Counted from the stretch's first letter, positions 7,856-15,846 are shown. The stretch is DNA of 64,000 bases from XBB1006 sp051877515 (GCA_051877515.1 JBJEIY010000050.1:62001-126000), one strand, 5' to 3'. The notes: generated by a model not told the origin, from the sequence alone. Numbers and translations are program-made.

Positions 7856-9370
7856 CTATCCATTATTTCTAGTTAAAATATTTTGAACAATCACACCGAT
7901 TATATCAGTTAATGCTCCTTCAAAACCTCTACTGACATCATCTTCACCACTTGAAGCATGCATACATTCATGTATCAATGTTCCAGCATAGGACTTCAAA
8001 CTTTGTAACTGTTTACGTTTAATAATAATGTTCCCTTCTGATGGTTGCCATAATCCCACTGTTTCAACAAAAAATTCTGATTCATATATTGTTTCAGATA
8101 TTTTTATTGACTTTACACATCTTGGTTTTCCGCCTATAATTTTCAAAATTTCATCCGTCTTATAAAATACTTCTCTTTCTCTTAACGTTAGCTGTTGCTC
8201 ATTAATAAAATTAAACGATAGTCTATCCGCCCTGTCGGATATATATTGATTTGTTGTAAGAATTGGAGTTGAATCATCTTGTGTTTCTTGATTATAATTG
8301 TCTATCTTATTTACTAATGTTTCTGATACGACAACTGGCTCATAACCACTCTCACGCATATCATCAATAACACTCGGACTCTCTATTGCTGTATTTGATG
8401 TGATAAAAACAACATTTTGTTTATAATCTCTTATCTTTTTTGATGCATACATAGCGACATCATTCCATGACATCTCGTCATGACGCAAACCACTATTATA
8501 CTGTTGCAAATCATCTACAAGTTTCGTAATAACCTTTTCTTGTGTACATGCCAACAAAATTGATTTGATTCTATCTGAATAAGCAGTTCTACCTACATTT
8601 GTTCTTTCCCTATTCAGAGCCTTTTTTAACTGTTTTGTTAATGATGTGATATTATATGAAAACAAAAAATTATCTTCTTCTGCCACTTTAACACCATTGA
8701 TATAAACATTTGATGTTTTACCATAATTGTCAATAACTTGCCCATAACTTGTAGTCTCTAAAACTTCTGATTCAGTAAATTTTAAAAATAACTCTTTTGC
8801 CTTCCTTATATCTTCATCAGTACAACCACGTATTAAAAAATCAGTACCAACCATATTTTTATCTGGTGACACATCTATTTTTGCATGCAATGTAATAATA
8901 TCTTCAAATCCATTTTTAGAAGATTCCAGCAACGTAATTATTCCATATTTTGATGTAATACTTACATATATCCCATGCCGGTATAATGTAGCTAATGCAT
9001 CTTTTAAACCAACACCAAATCTGCCTATCAACCTATCATCACTTAACTTCTCTTCATTTTCATTTTGAGTAAGATGATGATAATTTAATCCTCTTCCATA
9101 ATCAATAATATGCCATGCATCACCAACTTTTACTATATTAATATCTTGTGTATTGGTCAACACTTGCTCATCTAACGCATTTGCGATAATCTCTCTAAGT
9201 GCATGATACACTTCCCAATTTTCAAGAATCTTCTCAATATTTAAATCAAACTCTTGGGAATCCTCTCGCTCCTTTATTAACAGGGATTTATTAGGAATAT
9301 TCTTATCATTGATTTTTGGTTCATTTGTTTCCACTGGAACTGCGTTCTTTTTCCAACCAAATATTCCCAT
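7856..9370 (-). CDS. GHKL-fold ATPase with C-terminal HExxH metallopeptidase-like motif
   Basis: A 504-residue protein. The GHKL (Hsp90/MutL/gyrase B) nucleotide site is clear: N-box REIIANALDE (Glu60, Asn64), DYGRGL (90-95) and GRFGVGLKDAL (116-126). The middle (about 200-400) has no family I know. Near the end is LIHECMHASSG, an HExxH zinc motif (467-471), followed by Glu484 in GFEGALTD, a possible third ligand. GHKL proteins of the MORC/MutL type are known in restriction-linked operons; pairing with a zincin motif on one chain is unusual. It lies 16 bp after the Mrr-domain gene, in the same operon. An ATP-driven sensor coupled to proteolysis is an inference. Confidence 0.8.
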   Translation of the reverse strand: MGIFGWKKNAVPVETNEPKINDKNIPNKSLLIKEREDSQEFDLNIEKILENWEVYHALREIIANALDEQVLTNTQDINIVKVGDAWHIIDYGRGLNYHHLTQNENEEKLSDDRLIGRFGVGLKDALATLYRHGIYVSITSKYGIITLLESSKNGFEDIITLHAKIDVSPDKNMVGTDFLIRGCTDEDIRKAKELFLKFTESEVLETTSYGQVIDNYGKTSNVYINGVKVAEEDNFLFSYNITSLTKQLKKALNRERTNVGRTAYSDRIKSILLACTQEKVITKLVDDLQQYNSGLRHDEMSWNDVAMYASKKIRDYKQNVVFITSNTAIESPSVIDDMRESGYEPVVVSETLVNKIDNYNQETQDDSTPILTTNQYISDRADRLSFNFINEQQLTLREREVFYKTDEILKIIGGKPRCVKSIKISETIYESEFFVETVGLWQPSEGNIIIKRKQLQSLKSYAGTLIHECMHASSGEDDVSRGFEGALTDIIGVIVQNILTRNNG

Positions 9371-9386
9371 CTTTTGTTCCCCCTCT

Positions 9387-11627
9387 TTACATCAACTCTT
9401 TAATTTTCTCTTTCAAAATATCCCTGTCCCACAAAATAACATCATTAGACTGTGCCAACTCTTTTGCAGACGAAGTAAAGAAATTATTAGTAATAACTAC
9501 CACCTTATCACAATGATAAAAACTCTTTCCTGCAACCGCTTCTTGCACTGCCGAGTTTCCAACTGTTCCAGAATAACATTTTGCTTGTATACCAATTTTT
9601 TTATCGCCTTTTTCAGCAATAACATCTAATCCTTGATCACCAGATTGCTTCGTAACTTCCGCCCTATATCCCATTTTTGTATATAATTCGCATATAAAAT
9701 ATTCAAACTCACTACCATTCATCATATCAATATCATCTATGGTGTAATGTGTTTCCTGTTTTTTTACAGTTCCTTTTAATTTCTCTTTGAATTGGTTCTT
9801 CTTTACATTATCTCGAATTGTATTAAACGCTTGAATTGCTATTTCATAATATGGCGGAAAATATAATTCTCCTGTTGCATAACCTTTATCCATCAAGTAA
9901 TAAGTGAATATACCCATTACCCAAATATCTGTATCATCTATCTCGTTACATCTTATTATTTCCTCAATGTATTTGTCTAATGTTCCATCCGCCTCTGTAG
10001 ATGTATTTTGTTTTAAAGGTTCATCAATATACTTTCCATACTTTTCTTCCCACATATCAGAATAAAAACTTACAGAAACTCTTTTTATTGCCTCCCAACA
10101 AGCAAAGCTAATTTCTTCATCTGTATATTCTGAATGTTCTTCTTGAATAACTTCAACCATATTCTCAACTGCTTGCTTTACTACTGCAATACCCAACAAA
10201 GTGTTTTCACTACTACTCAAAGAATTCTCATCCCACAACTTAACATTAGGAAATTTCTTGTATGCTAATAATAATTGCAATCCAATAACTGTATCATGAT
10301 TTAATAAGATATGCTCATCCGTCATGTTTAGCATATTCATTGCCATATCATTTAAACCTTCAATCTCATTTGAAATCTCCTTGATTCTGTTTTGCTTAGT
10401 TTCTGCAATTTCTTCCATTTTTTCTCTATAGGAATCATAATAACCTTTTACTTTATAGGCATCATCTGTATCCATTAAAACAAGTAAAGAACCTGCAAAT
10501 CTTAAAACGGATTGTTTTGGATTATTAATATCTATGATTTCTGTTTCTACATGAGTTCCTTCCGGAAAATCCTGTGCAAAAAAATCTTGTTGCAAAAGTG
10601 CTGTATACATAGATACTTTCGTGGTACTAAATGTAATAGTAAGCTGTAAATCCTGGAATTCTTCTGCTTCTTCATTCCATATTTTAGCATTGCTTACACA
10701 AAACGGTTCAAATTCAGACATATCAAAATCAGAACGTGAATTGATACTTTCTTTTTCGCCACCCAATTTCTGCTTCATCTGATTATTGAGTACATCAATA
10801 TTTTCATTATGTTCACGATATAATTCTTTAACTTTTTCCACCTCTTCTAAAGAAAACATAACTTCCAACCCATTAATTTGTATTAACCCCCAACCCTCTA
10901 CAGCAGGAATAGGAGTTGAGATAATATTGAGTTTTTGACCGTCACTAATTGTTGTTTTGTAATACATTTGTGTGTGTTCTTTATAATTATAAATATAAAT
11001 ATTCTCAGATGTAAACTTTAATGCAACTGTTTTAAACTGCAAAAAATCCACAATTTCCTCATCATAGACTTGAGCAGTTTCAATTTTTATTACATTATCC
11101 CCATCATCAATATCATTATATAAAGCAAAGTCTGCATCACCTTCAGAAATTATATTTGACAATTCATTGTTTGGTGTATTTAACAATATCTCGATTGCAT
11201 GATCCCCCTGTAATTCTCTTTCCAAAGTGCTTTGTGTCAAATACAGTCCCAAACCAATAAACTCTTCTTGTCTATGTAAGCATCCCATTTTCTTCAAATA
11301 TTTAATTGTTTCAATCTCATTATCAATTTCATCTAAATCATGAATATATTCCACTTGTCCACCTAATGAAATAAAATCATTAAGTTTCTTTTTATAATTG
11401 TCCATTTTCCGCTTTTCTGGTGCGATATTTCCGTTATTTACAGCTTCCACATCAGCAACATATAATGCAGGACAACCAATACTTTTCAAATAGTTTGAAA
11501 AAGATGTTTCATATTCCCCTAATTCATAAAACAAATCATTCCATTTCTTATTTGCTTGCTCCTCTTTCCTCATTTCACTATATACATTTGCAGCAGTATG
11601 TCCCAAAAAGCTTTCCCAAAATCCCAT
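9387..11627 (-). CDS. Large protein with C-terminal Mrr-type restriction endonuclease domain
   Basis: A 746-residue protein. Residues 630-746 are a typical Mrr_cat domain of the PD-(D/E)xK nuclease fold: GSEFEYFICELYTKMGY, then SGDQGLD with Asp668, then IQAKCY with Gln681 and Lys683, then VVITNNFFTSSAKELA. The first 620 residues are acidic, partly coiled-coil (about 400-450), and match no family I recognise. They could sense invader DNA, proteins or modified bases. It precedes the GHKL gene by 16 bp and follows the zinc-ribbon gene by 78 bp on the same strand. A type IV restriction or abortive-infection role is inferred. Confidence 0.82.
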   Translation of the reverse strand: MGFWESFLGHTAANVYSEMRKEEQANKKWNDLFYELGEYETSFSNYLKSIGCPALYVADVEAVNNGNIAPEKRKMDNYKKKLNDFISLGGQVEYIHDLDEIDNEIETIKYLKKMGCLHRQEEFIGLGLYLTQSTLERELQGDHAIEILLNTPNNELSNIISEGDADFALYNDIDDGDNVIKIETAQVYDEEIVDFLQFKTVALKFTSENIYIYNYKEHTQMYYKTTISDGQKLNIISTPIPAVEGWGLIQINGLEVMFSLEEVEKVKELYREHNENIDVLNNQMKQKLGGEKESINSRSDFDMSEFEPFCVSNAKIWNEEAEEFQDLQLTITFSTTKVSMYTALLQQDFFAQDFPEGTHVETEIIDINNPKQSVLRFAGSLLVLMDTDDAYKVKGYYDSYREKMEEIAETKQNRIKEISNEIEGLNDMAMNMLNMTDEHILLNHDTVIGLQLLLAYKKFPNVKLWDENSLSSSENTLLGIAVVKQAVENMVEVIQEEHSEYTDEEISFACWEAIKRVSVSFYSDMWEEKYGKYIDEPLKQNTSTEADGTLDKYIEEIIRCNEIDDTDIWVMGIFTYYLMDKGYATGELYFPPYYEIAIQAFNTIRDNVKKNQFKEKLKGTVKKQETHYTIDDIDMMNGSEFEYFICELYTKMGYRAEVTKQSGDQGLDVIAEKGDKKIGIQAKCYSGTVGNSAVQEAVAGKSFYHCDKVVVITNNFFTSSAKELAQSNDVILWDRDILKEKIKELM

Positions 11628-11705
11628 AACAAATCCACCTTTCTTTATAGAATGTAATTATTGACAATAATACTGTAACAATTTAGCTGTACAATAATCC
11701 GTACT

Positions 11706-12809
11706 TTAGCTTAATTCCTCAAACGTTATGTTCTGAATTATTTGCTTATTAGTTCTTACAAATTGTTTTTTTAAAAAGTTATAATGGCTTCTTGAAATTA
11801 TATGTTTATTACATCTTCTGCAAAAATGAACGGTATCTTTTAGCTTTATACTAAAATTTATGACCTTTATATCCATTTTGCAGTTATGGATAGGACATAT
11901 ATCACTATCCTGTTCCATTATAAAAAACTGCTTTATAACTGCATCTCTAAAATGTGATTGCTCTTTCACTTCTTTCCGATCAAATTTTTCTTGTGCCTCA
12001 TCATTCTGTTTATTTTGTTCGGGATAATCCATAATATATAATTCTGGAATTATATTATTAGCACCGCAATACTTACGAATAACTTTATATTGATGCTTAT
12101 TAACAAACCTACGCTTGCAAACAGGACACATTCTTGAATCCATATCATCACCAGAATTATGTATCACAACACCCTTTAAAGCATTATCACAAAACGGACA
12201 ATTTTTACTATCTTCAAATATCTCCATACCTGTAGCAATAAATGATTCCATTTGCGAATTATTGGCTACTCGTTTCTTTGTATGAGACACAGACTCTTTC
12301 ATAAAATCATCAGACAATTCATCAAATGTTTTTTCGATTCTATTTCGTGGTATCTGATATGCGTTATCTCTTGCCTTACTTCCCTTTTTAAACAACAAAA
12401 TATAATTTTTGTTTTTCTGAATTCTAATAGTAATAGCTCTGTTTTCTTCTACATTTTGATATTCTTCGTATTTGAGTACAATTATTTCACTATCTTTCAA
12501 GTCTGGTTGTTTACACAATAAATACAAAAAAACCGGACAATTATATTTGTCCATATAAGCCTTCAATTTCTGCTTATCATCATCTGAAAATGTAAACAAA
12601 TAGCTAATATCTTGTTCATTCTTCCCACCCGTTTTAGGGGATGCATATTTGAGAAACAAAATACATTCCTGCGATGTATTTGTCATTACTCTGTATACTT
12701 GTCTTGATTCTTCATGTGACATTAATACAGGTGATGCATCTGGATTATATTGGCATAATGCATCTAATATCGCCCCATAATAAAAATGATTCTTTTTTAA
12801 TTTAGCCAT
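11706..12809 (-). CDS. Uncharacterised protein with two zinc-ribbon modules, first gene of the cargo set
   Basis: A 367-residue protein. Residues 1-170 form an alpha/beta domain seen in other Firmicutes hypothetical proteins, with no motif I can name. Two Cys clusters follow: CPFC (204-207) with CPVC (228-231), and CPIHNC (305-310) with CRRC (330-333). Each cluster is followed by a similar His/Lys stretch (NKHQYKVIRK and SRSHYNFLKK), so the two modules look like a duplication. DNA or RNA binding is likely. It lies at the head of the cargo operon and could be its recognition or regulatory part. Confidence 0.7.
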   Translation of the reverse strand: MAKLKKNHFYYGAILDALCQYNPDASPVLMSHEESRQVYRVMTNTSQECILFLKYASPKTGGKNEQDISYLFTFSDDDKQKLKAYMDKYNCPVFLYLLCKQPDLKDSEIIVLKYEEYQNVEENRAITIRIQKNKNYILLFKKGSKARDNAYQIPRNRIEKTFDELSDDFMKESVSHTKKRVANNSQMESFIATGMEIFEDSKNCPFCDNALKGVVIHNSGDDMDSRMCPVCKRRFVNKHQYKVIRKYCGANNIIPELYIMDYPEQNKQNDEAQEKFDRKEVKEQSHFRDAVIKQFFIMEQDSDICPIHNCKMDIKVINFSIKLKDTVHFCRRCNKHIISRSHYNFLKKQFVRTNKQIIQNITFEELS

Positions 12810-12980
12810 TAATTCACACCCTCTATCATAATTTTTTGTTTTATTCGTCAGTTACTTTTCCTTCCATAAAATAAACCCTATATTACACTATCTATAAAAT
12901 ACACATTCCATATTAATATGTTAATTATAACTTATAAAACCATCATTTTCCACATAATAATATAGCAATCTGCACAATAC

Positions 12981-13010
12981 TACTTTATCATACTTTATCC
13001 TACTTTACAA
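12981..13010. repeat. Three tandem 10-bp repeats upstream of the ribbon-helix-helix gene
   Basis: TACTTTATCA, TACTTTATCC and TACTTTACAA follow one another exactly, one per helical turn. A partial inverted copy (ataaagtggta) lies at 13023-13033. They end 49 bp before the start of the ribbon-helix-helix gene. CopG/Arc proteins bind such repeats cooperatively, so this is a good candidate operator for autoregulation. The rest of 12810-13058 is AT-rich with nothing else clear. Confidence 0.6.
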
Positions 13011-13058
13011 TATAACATCCTATAAAGTGGTATATTCTATAAAAAGGCGGGTGATTGA

Positions 13059-13217
13059 ATGAAACCATTAAAAAACAAGGTCAGCATAACCCTTGACGAA
13101 GATGTGATACAACTGATTAAACAACTGGCTGAAAAAGATGATAGGTCATTCAGTCAGTTTATAAATATGGTTCTAAAAGAATATATAAGTAACATGGACA
13201 AAACAAATAAAAAATAA
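13059..13217 (+). CDS. Small ribbon-helix-helix DNA-binding protein (Arc/CopG type)
   Basis: A 52-residue plus-strand gene. The pattern is a basic start, a beta-strand (NKVSITLDEDVI), helix 1 (QLIKQLAEKD), the turn DRSFSQFI and helix 2 (NMVLKEYI), which is the MetJ/Arc fold. It is the only plus-strand gene in the element and is divergent from the cargo operon, with tandem 10-bp repeats in its upstream region. It is probably an autorepressor, and may also control the divergent cargo operon or replication. A weak purine-rich site (AAGGCGGG) precedes the ATG. Confidence 0.8.
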   Translation: MKPLKNKVSITLDEDVIQLIKQLAEKDDRSFSQFINMVLKEYISNMDKTNKK

Positions 13218-13222
13218 TTTTT

Positions 13223-13269
13223 TGAGTTCGATAATGAGTTCGGTAGCCATTTTCGATTGAGTTCGATAA
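13223..13269. repeat. Direct repeats of tgagttcgataa (iteron-like)
   Basis: Copies lie at 13223-13234, 13235-13246 (two differences, directly abutting), and 13258-13269. A further partial copy (tagttcgataa) is at 13381-13391. They start six bases after the ribbon-helix-helix gene. This lies in the 456-bp gene-free stretch 13218-13673, which also holds two terminators and arm sites. They may be iterons of a replication origin, binding sites for the small regulator, or recombination accessory sites. Confidence 0.55.
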
Positions 13270-13333
13270 AACCCTTTATTTTCAATACTTTCAGCCATTT
13301 CTACTATCAGTTTAACAAAATGCAGAATCCCCG

Positions 13334-13360
13334 AAAAGCCTTATTTTATAGGCTTTTTTC
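13334..13360 (+). terminator. Terminator of the ribbon-helix-helix gene
   Basis: A 7-bp stem aaaagcc/ggctttt (13334-13340 with 13351-13357) has a 10-nt loop and is followed by a T-run on the plus strand. It lies 117 bp after the gene's stop. Confidence 0.75.
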
Positions 13361-13533
13361 ATTTTTCATACTTTTTATCATAGTTCGATAATATTTAAAA
13401 AATGCATCGTGTGAATGAATAATATATATACTTCGACACTCTCAATTTCCACTCCATTACATGAATACATCAGATATACCCTTTGCCATAAAAACTGCTG
13501 CCTGCTTAAATGTAAACTATCCCGACATACAAA

Positions 13534-13573
13534 AAGACACCACTACCTATATCACTATAAGTAATGATGTCTT
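13534..13573 (-). terminator. Element-borne terminator downstream of truncated lysS
   Basis: Arms 13534-13546 and 13561-13573 pair over 13 bp. Two positions mismatch on the plus strand but are G-U pairs in the minus-strand RNA, followed by five U. The structure therefore fits the minus strand best and lies 101 bp after the stop codon of integrated lysS. A T-run on the plus side allows weak termination that way too. Confidence 0.65.
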
Positions 13574-13602
13574 ATTTTTTTACTATATCAAGGCTCACCA
13601 TT

Positions 13603-13623
13603 TGTCGTAACTCTGTCGTAAAA
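13603..13623. repeat. Right integrase arm-type sites
   Basis: tgtcgtaa (13603-13610) and tgtcgtaaaa (13614-13623) match the three left-end repeats at 3378-3409. Their place just inside attR supports a role as integrase arm-binding sites. Confidence 0.6.
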
Positions 13624-13673
13624 TACAAATTTAAGCCTCTTAAATCGCTTGAAAATGCCTTATTTTCGGCTTT

Positions 13674-15170
13674 TTATTTATCTAATGACTTCATCGTCGG
13701 GAACAGCAATACGTCACGGATAGCAGGACTGTTGGTGAGTAACATTACCAGACGGTCAATACCGTATCCGATACCTCCTGTTGGCGGCATACCAATGGAT
13801 AATGCATTTAAGAAGTCCTCGTCGGTGTGATTTGCTTCTTCGTCTCCGGCTGCAAAAGCCTCTTCCTGTGCCTCGAAACGCTTTCTCTGGTCAATGGGGT
13901 CGTTTAACTCGGAGTATGCGTTACACATCTCACGTCCGTAGATAAACAACTCGAAACGCTCTACTAATTCCGGCTTGTCCGGTTTTCTCTTGGTTAACGG
14001 TGAAATCTCCACCGGATGATCCATGACGAAGGTCGGCTGGATTAGGTGCTCCTCTACAAACTCCTCGAAGAATAAGTTGATGATGTCGCCCCTCTTATGA
14101 CGCTCTTCGTATTCTACATGATGTTCGTCAGCAACTTTCTTTGCTTCCTCATCTGTTTTGATCTGTTCAAAATCCACACCGGAATACTTCTTTACGGCGT
14201 CGATCATGGTAATACGCTCAAATGGCTTGCCCAGGTCGATCATGGCCTCCTGATACGGGATGGTGGTGGTACCGCAGACAGTCTGCGCCAAGTGGCGGAA
14301 CATGTTCTCGGTTAAATCCATCATGCCATAATAATCCGTATATGCCTGGTATAACTCCATCAGGGTGAATTCCGGATTGTGTCTGGTATCCAGTCCCTCA
14401 TTACGGAATACACGTCCAATCTCATAGACACGCTCTAAACCGCCTACGATCAATCTCTTCAAATATAACTCTAAGGAAATACGAAGCTTAATATCTTCGT
14501 TCAATGCATTGAAATGGGTCTCAAATGGTCTTGCGGCAGCTCCTCCCGCATTGGATACCAGAAATGGGGTTTCCACTTCCATGAAGCCCTGTGCATCTAA
14601 GTATTTCCGGATCTCGCTGATGATCTGGGAACGTTTGATAAAGGTATCTTTTACGTCCTCATTCATGATCAGATCCACATATCTTTGTCTGTAACGAATA
14701 TCGGTATTGGTCAGTCCATGGAACTTCTCCGGCAGGATCTGCATGGACTTGCTAAGCAGGGTGATTTCCTCCGCATGCACAGAAATTTCGCCTTTCTGAG
14801 TACGGAATACTTCACCTTTCACACCAACGATATCACCGATATCATATTTCTTGAAATCTTTATATGGCTCTTCTCCTACACTGTCTCTTGCAACGTATAC
14901 CTGAATGTTTCCGTTTCGATCCTGAACATTCATGAAGGATGCTTTACCCATGACACGTTTGCTCATCATTCGTCCTGCAACAGACACTTTCTGACCTTCT
15001 ATGGTTTCAAAATTGTCTTTGATATCTGTGGAATGATGGGTTACATCATACTTGGTGATCTCAAACGGGTTTTTACCATTTGCCAATAACTCCTCGTATT
15101 TGTCGTGTCTGACCTGTAATAATTTATTCAGATCCTGTTCCTGATTCTGTCGGGTTACTTCCTCAGCCAT
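13674..15170 (-). CDS. lysS: Lysyl-tRNA synthetase, class II, C-terminus remade by the element
   Basis: LysRS charges tRNA-Lys with lysine in the cytosol. Residues 1-150 are the OB-fold anticodon-binding domain. The class II catalytic core follows, with motif 2 around VYEIGRVFRNEG and motif 3 at GIDRLVMLL. The product has 498 residues, a usual length for bacterial LysRS, and all motifs are intact, so it should be active. The last three codons and the stop are element DNA. In the empty site the frame would run from the repeat into the tRNA-binding domain now at 2803-3261, giving about 644 residues. It lies 49 bp after greA and shares its promoter. Confidence 0.95.
   Translation of the reverse strand: MAEEVTRQNQEQDLNKLLQVRHDKYEELLANGKNPFEITKYDVTHHSTDIKDNFETIEGQKVSVAGRMMSKRVMGKASFMNVQDRNGNIQVYVARDSVGEEPYKDFKKYDIGDIVGVKGEVFRTQKGEISVHAEEITLLSKSMQILPEKFHGLTNTDIRYRQRYVDLIMNEDVKDTFIKRSQIISEIRKYLDAQGFMEVETPFLVSNAGGAAARPFETHFNALNEDIKLRISLELYLKRLIVGGLERVYEIGRVFRNEGLDTRHNPEFTLMELYQAYTDYYGMMDLTENMFRHLAQTVCGTTTIPYQEAMIDLGKPFERITMIDAVKKYSGVDFEQIKTDEEAKKVADEHHVEYEERHKRGDIINLFFEEFVEEHLIQPTFVMDHPVEISPLTKRKPDKPELVERFELFIYGREMCNAYSELNDPIDQRKRFEAQEEAFAAGDEEANHTDEDFLNALSIGMPPTGGIGYGIDRLVMLLTNSPAIRDVLLFPTMKSLDK
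13687..13702. repeat. attR core, 16-bp direct repeat inside lysS
   Basis: An exact copy of 3254-3269. On the minus strand it is read as codons 490-495 of lysS. Beyond it the element supplies three more codons (Leu-Asp-Lys) and the stop. Confidence 0.9.
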
Positions 15171-15219
15171 ATGATTTCCTCTCTTTCTTCGTAATTTTCC
15201 ACCCTCGTGGATTTCTTTT

Positions 15220-15696
15220 CTATTCTACACGCTGGATATCCAGAACTTTATATTCCGCATCTCCGGCCTGGGTTTCCACTTTGATCACATCTCCGACTTT
15301 TGCTCCGATCAGAGCTTTTCCCACCGGGGATTCATTGGAGATTTTTCCTTCCAGACTGTTTGCTTCCGTGGAACCTACAATATAATACTCCAGCTCTTCT
15401 TCAAACTCACAATCATAGATCTTTACTTTGCAGCCTACACTGATTTTTTCGAGGTCCACTTCTTCTTCCACGATGACTTCCACATTCTTTAAAAGTCCTT
15501 CGATTTCTTCGATCCTTGCTTCGATGTCCCTCTGCTCATCTTTCGCTGCATCGTACTCTGCATTTTCGGACAGATCTCCCTGCTCACGGGCTTCCTTGAT
15601 CTTCTGGGCTACTTCTTTTCTCCTTACAACTTTAAGGTCCTGTAACTCCGCTTCCAGCTTCTGTAAGCCTGCGTATGTTAACAATTTTTTCTCCAT
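15220..15696 (-). CDS. greA: Transcription elongation factor GreA
   Basis: A 158-residue factor that stimulates RNA polymerase to cleave backtracked transcripts. Residues 1-75 form the N-terminal antiparallel coiled coil (LQKLEAELQDLK, EAREQGDLSENAEYDAAKDEQ) with the acidic tip residues. The C-terminal globular domain ends with SPVGKALIGAKVGD. The ATG at 15696 follows GAGG by seven bases. It is first in the greA-lysS operon, behind a consensus promoter at 15753-15781. Confidence 0.96.
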   Translation of the reverse strand: MEKKLLTYAGLQKLEAELQDLKVVRRKEVAQKIKEAREQGDLSENAEYDAAKDEQRDIEARIEEIEGLLKNVEVIVEEEVDLEKISVGCKVKIYDCEFEEELEYYIVGSTEANSLEGKISNESPVGKALIGAKVGDVIKVETQAGDAEYKVLDIQRVE

Positions 15697-15752
15697 AATC
15701 ACACCTCATTTATTATTCTGGTTACCCAGTTGATTTTCACTACAATTATTGC

Positions 15753-15781
15753 ATTATACTAAAATGACAAAAGACTGTCAA
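15753..15781 (-). promoter_or_regulatory. Consensus sigma-A promoter of greA-lysS
   Basis: TTGACA (15776-15781) and TATAAT (15753-15758), read on the minus strand, are separated by 17 bp, a perfect match to the vegetative consensus. It lies about 57 bp before the greA start. Confidence 0.88.
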
Positions 15782-15846
15782 GCAGATTTCCAGTAATCAA
15801 AACCAACCGGTGAATTTATCCTATTCATACGCTTGTATATTCCGTT

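Larger units (their letters stand above)
3254..13702. mobile_element. Integrative element of about 10.4 kb inserted in lysS
   Basis: The element is bounded by the 16-bp direct repeat. At the left end it carries a Tn916-type integrase and excisionase, then an HNH-like gene, a Rep-like gene and a serine recombinase. The centre holds a four-gene nuclease/ATPase cargo, and the right end holds a ribbon-helix-helix gene. It is visibly richer in A+T than the chromosome on either side. I see no relaxase, coupling protein or type IV secretion genes and no phage structural genes. It is therefore probably a mobilizable or satellite-type element rather than a self-transmissible ICE. Confidence 0.9.

Noticed and set aside
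12810..13058. CRISPR-like array in the short repeats before the ribbon-helix-helix gene
   Set aside because: The units are 10 bp and directly adjacent, without spacers.
13674..15170. lysS as a disrupted pseudogene
   Set aside because: All catalytic motifs and a normal bacterial length are present in the integrated form.
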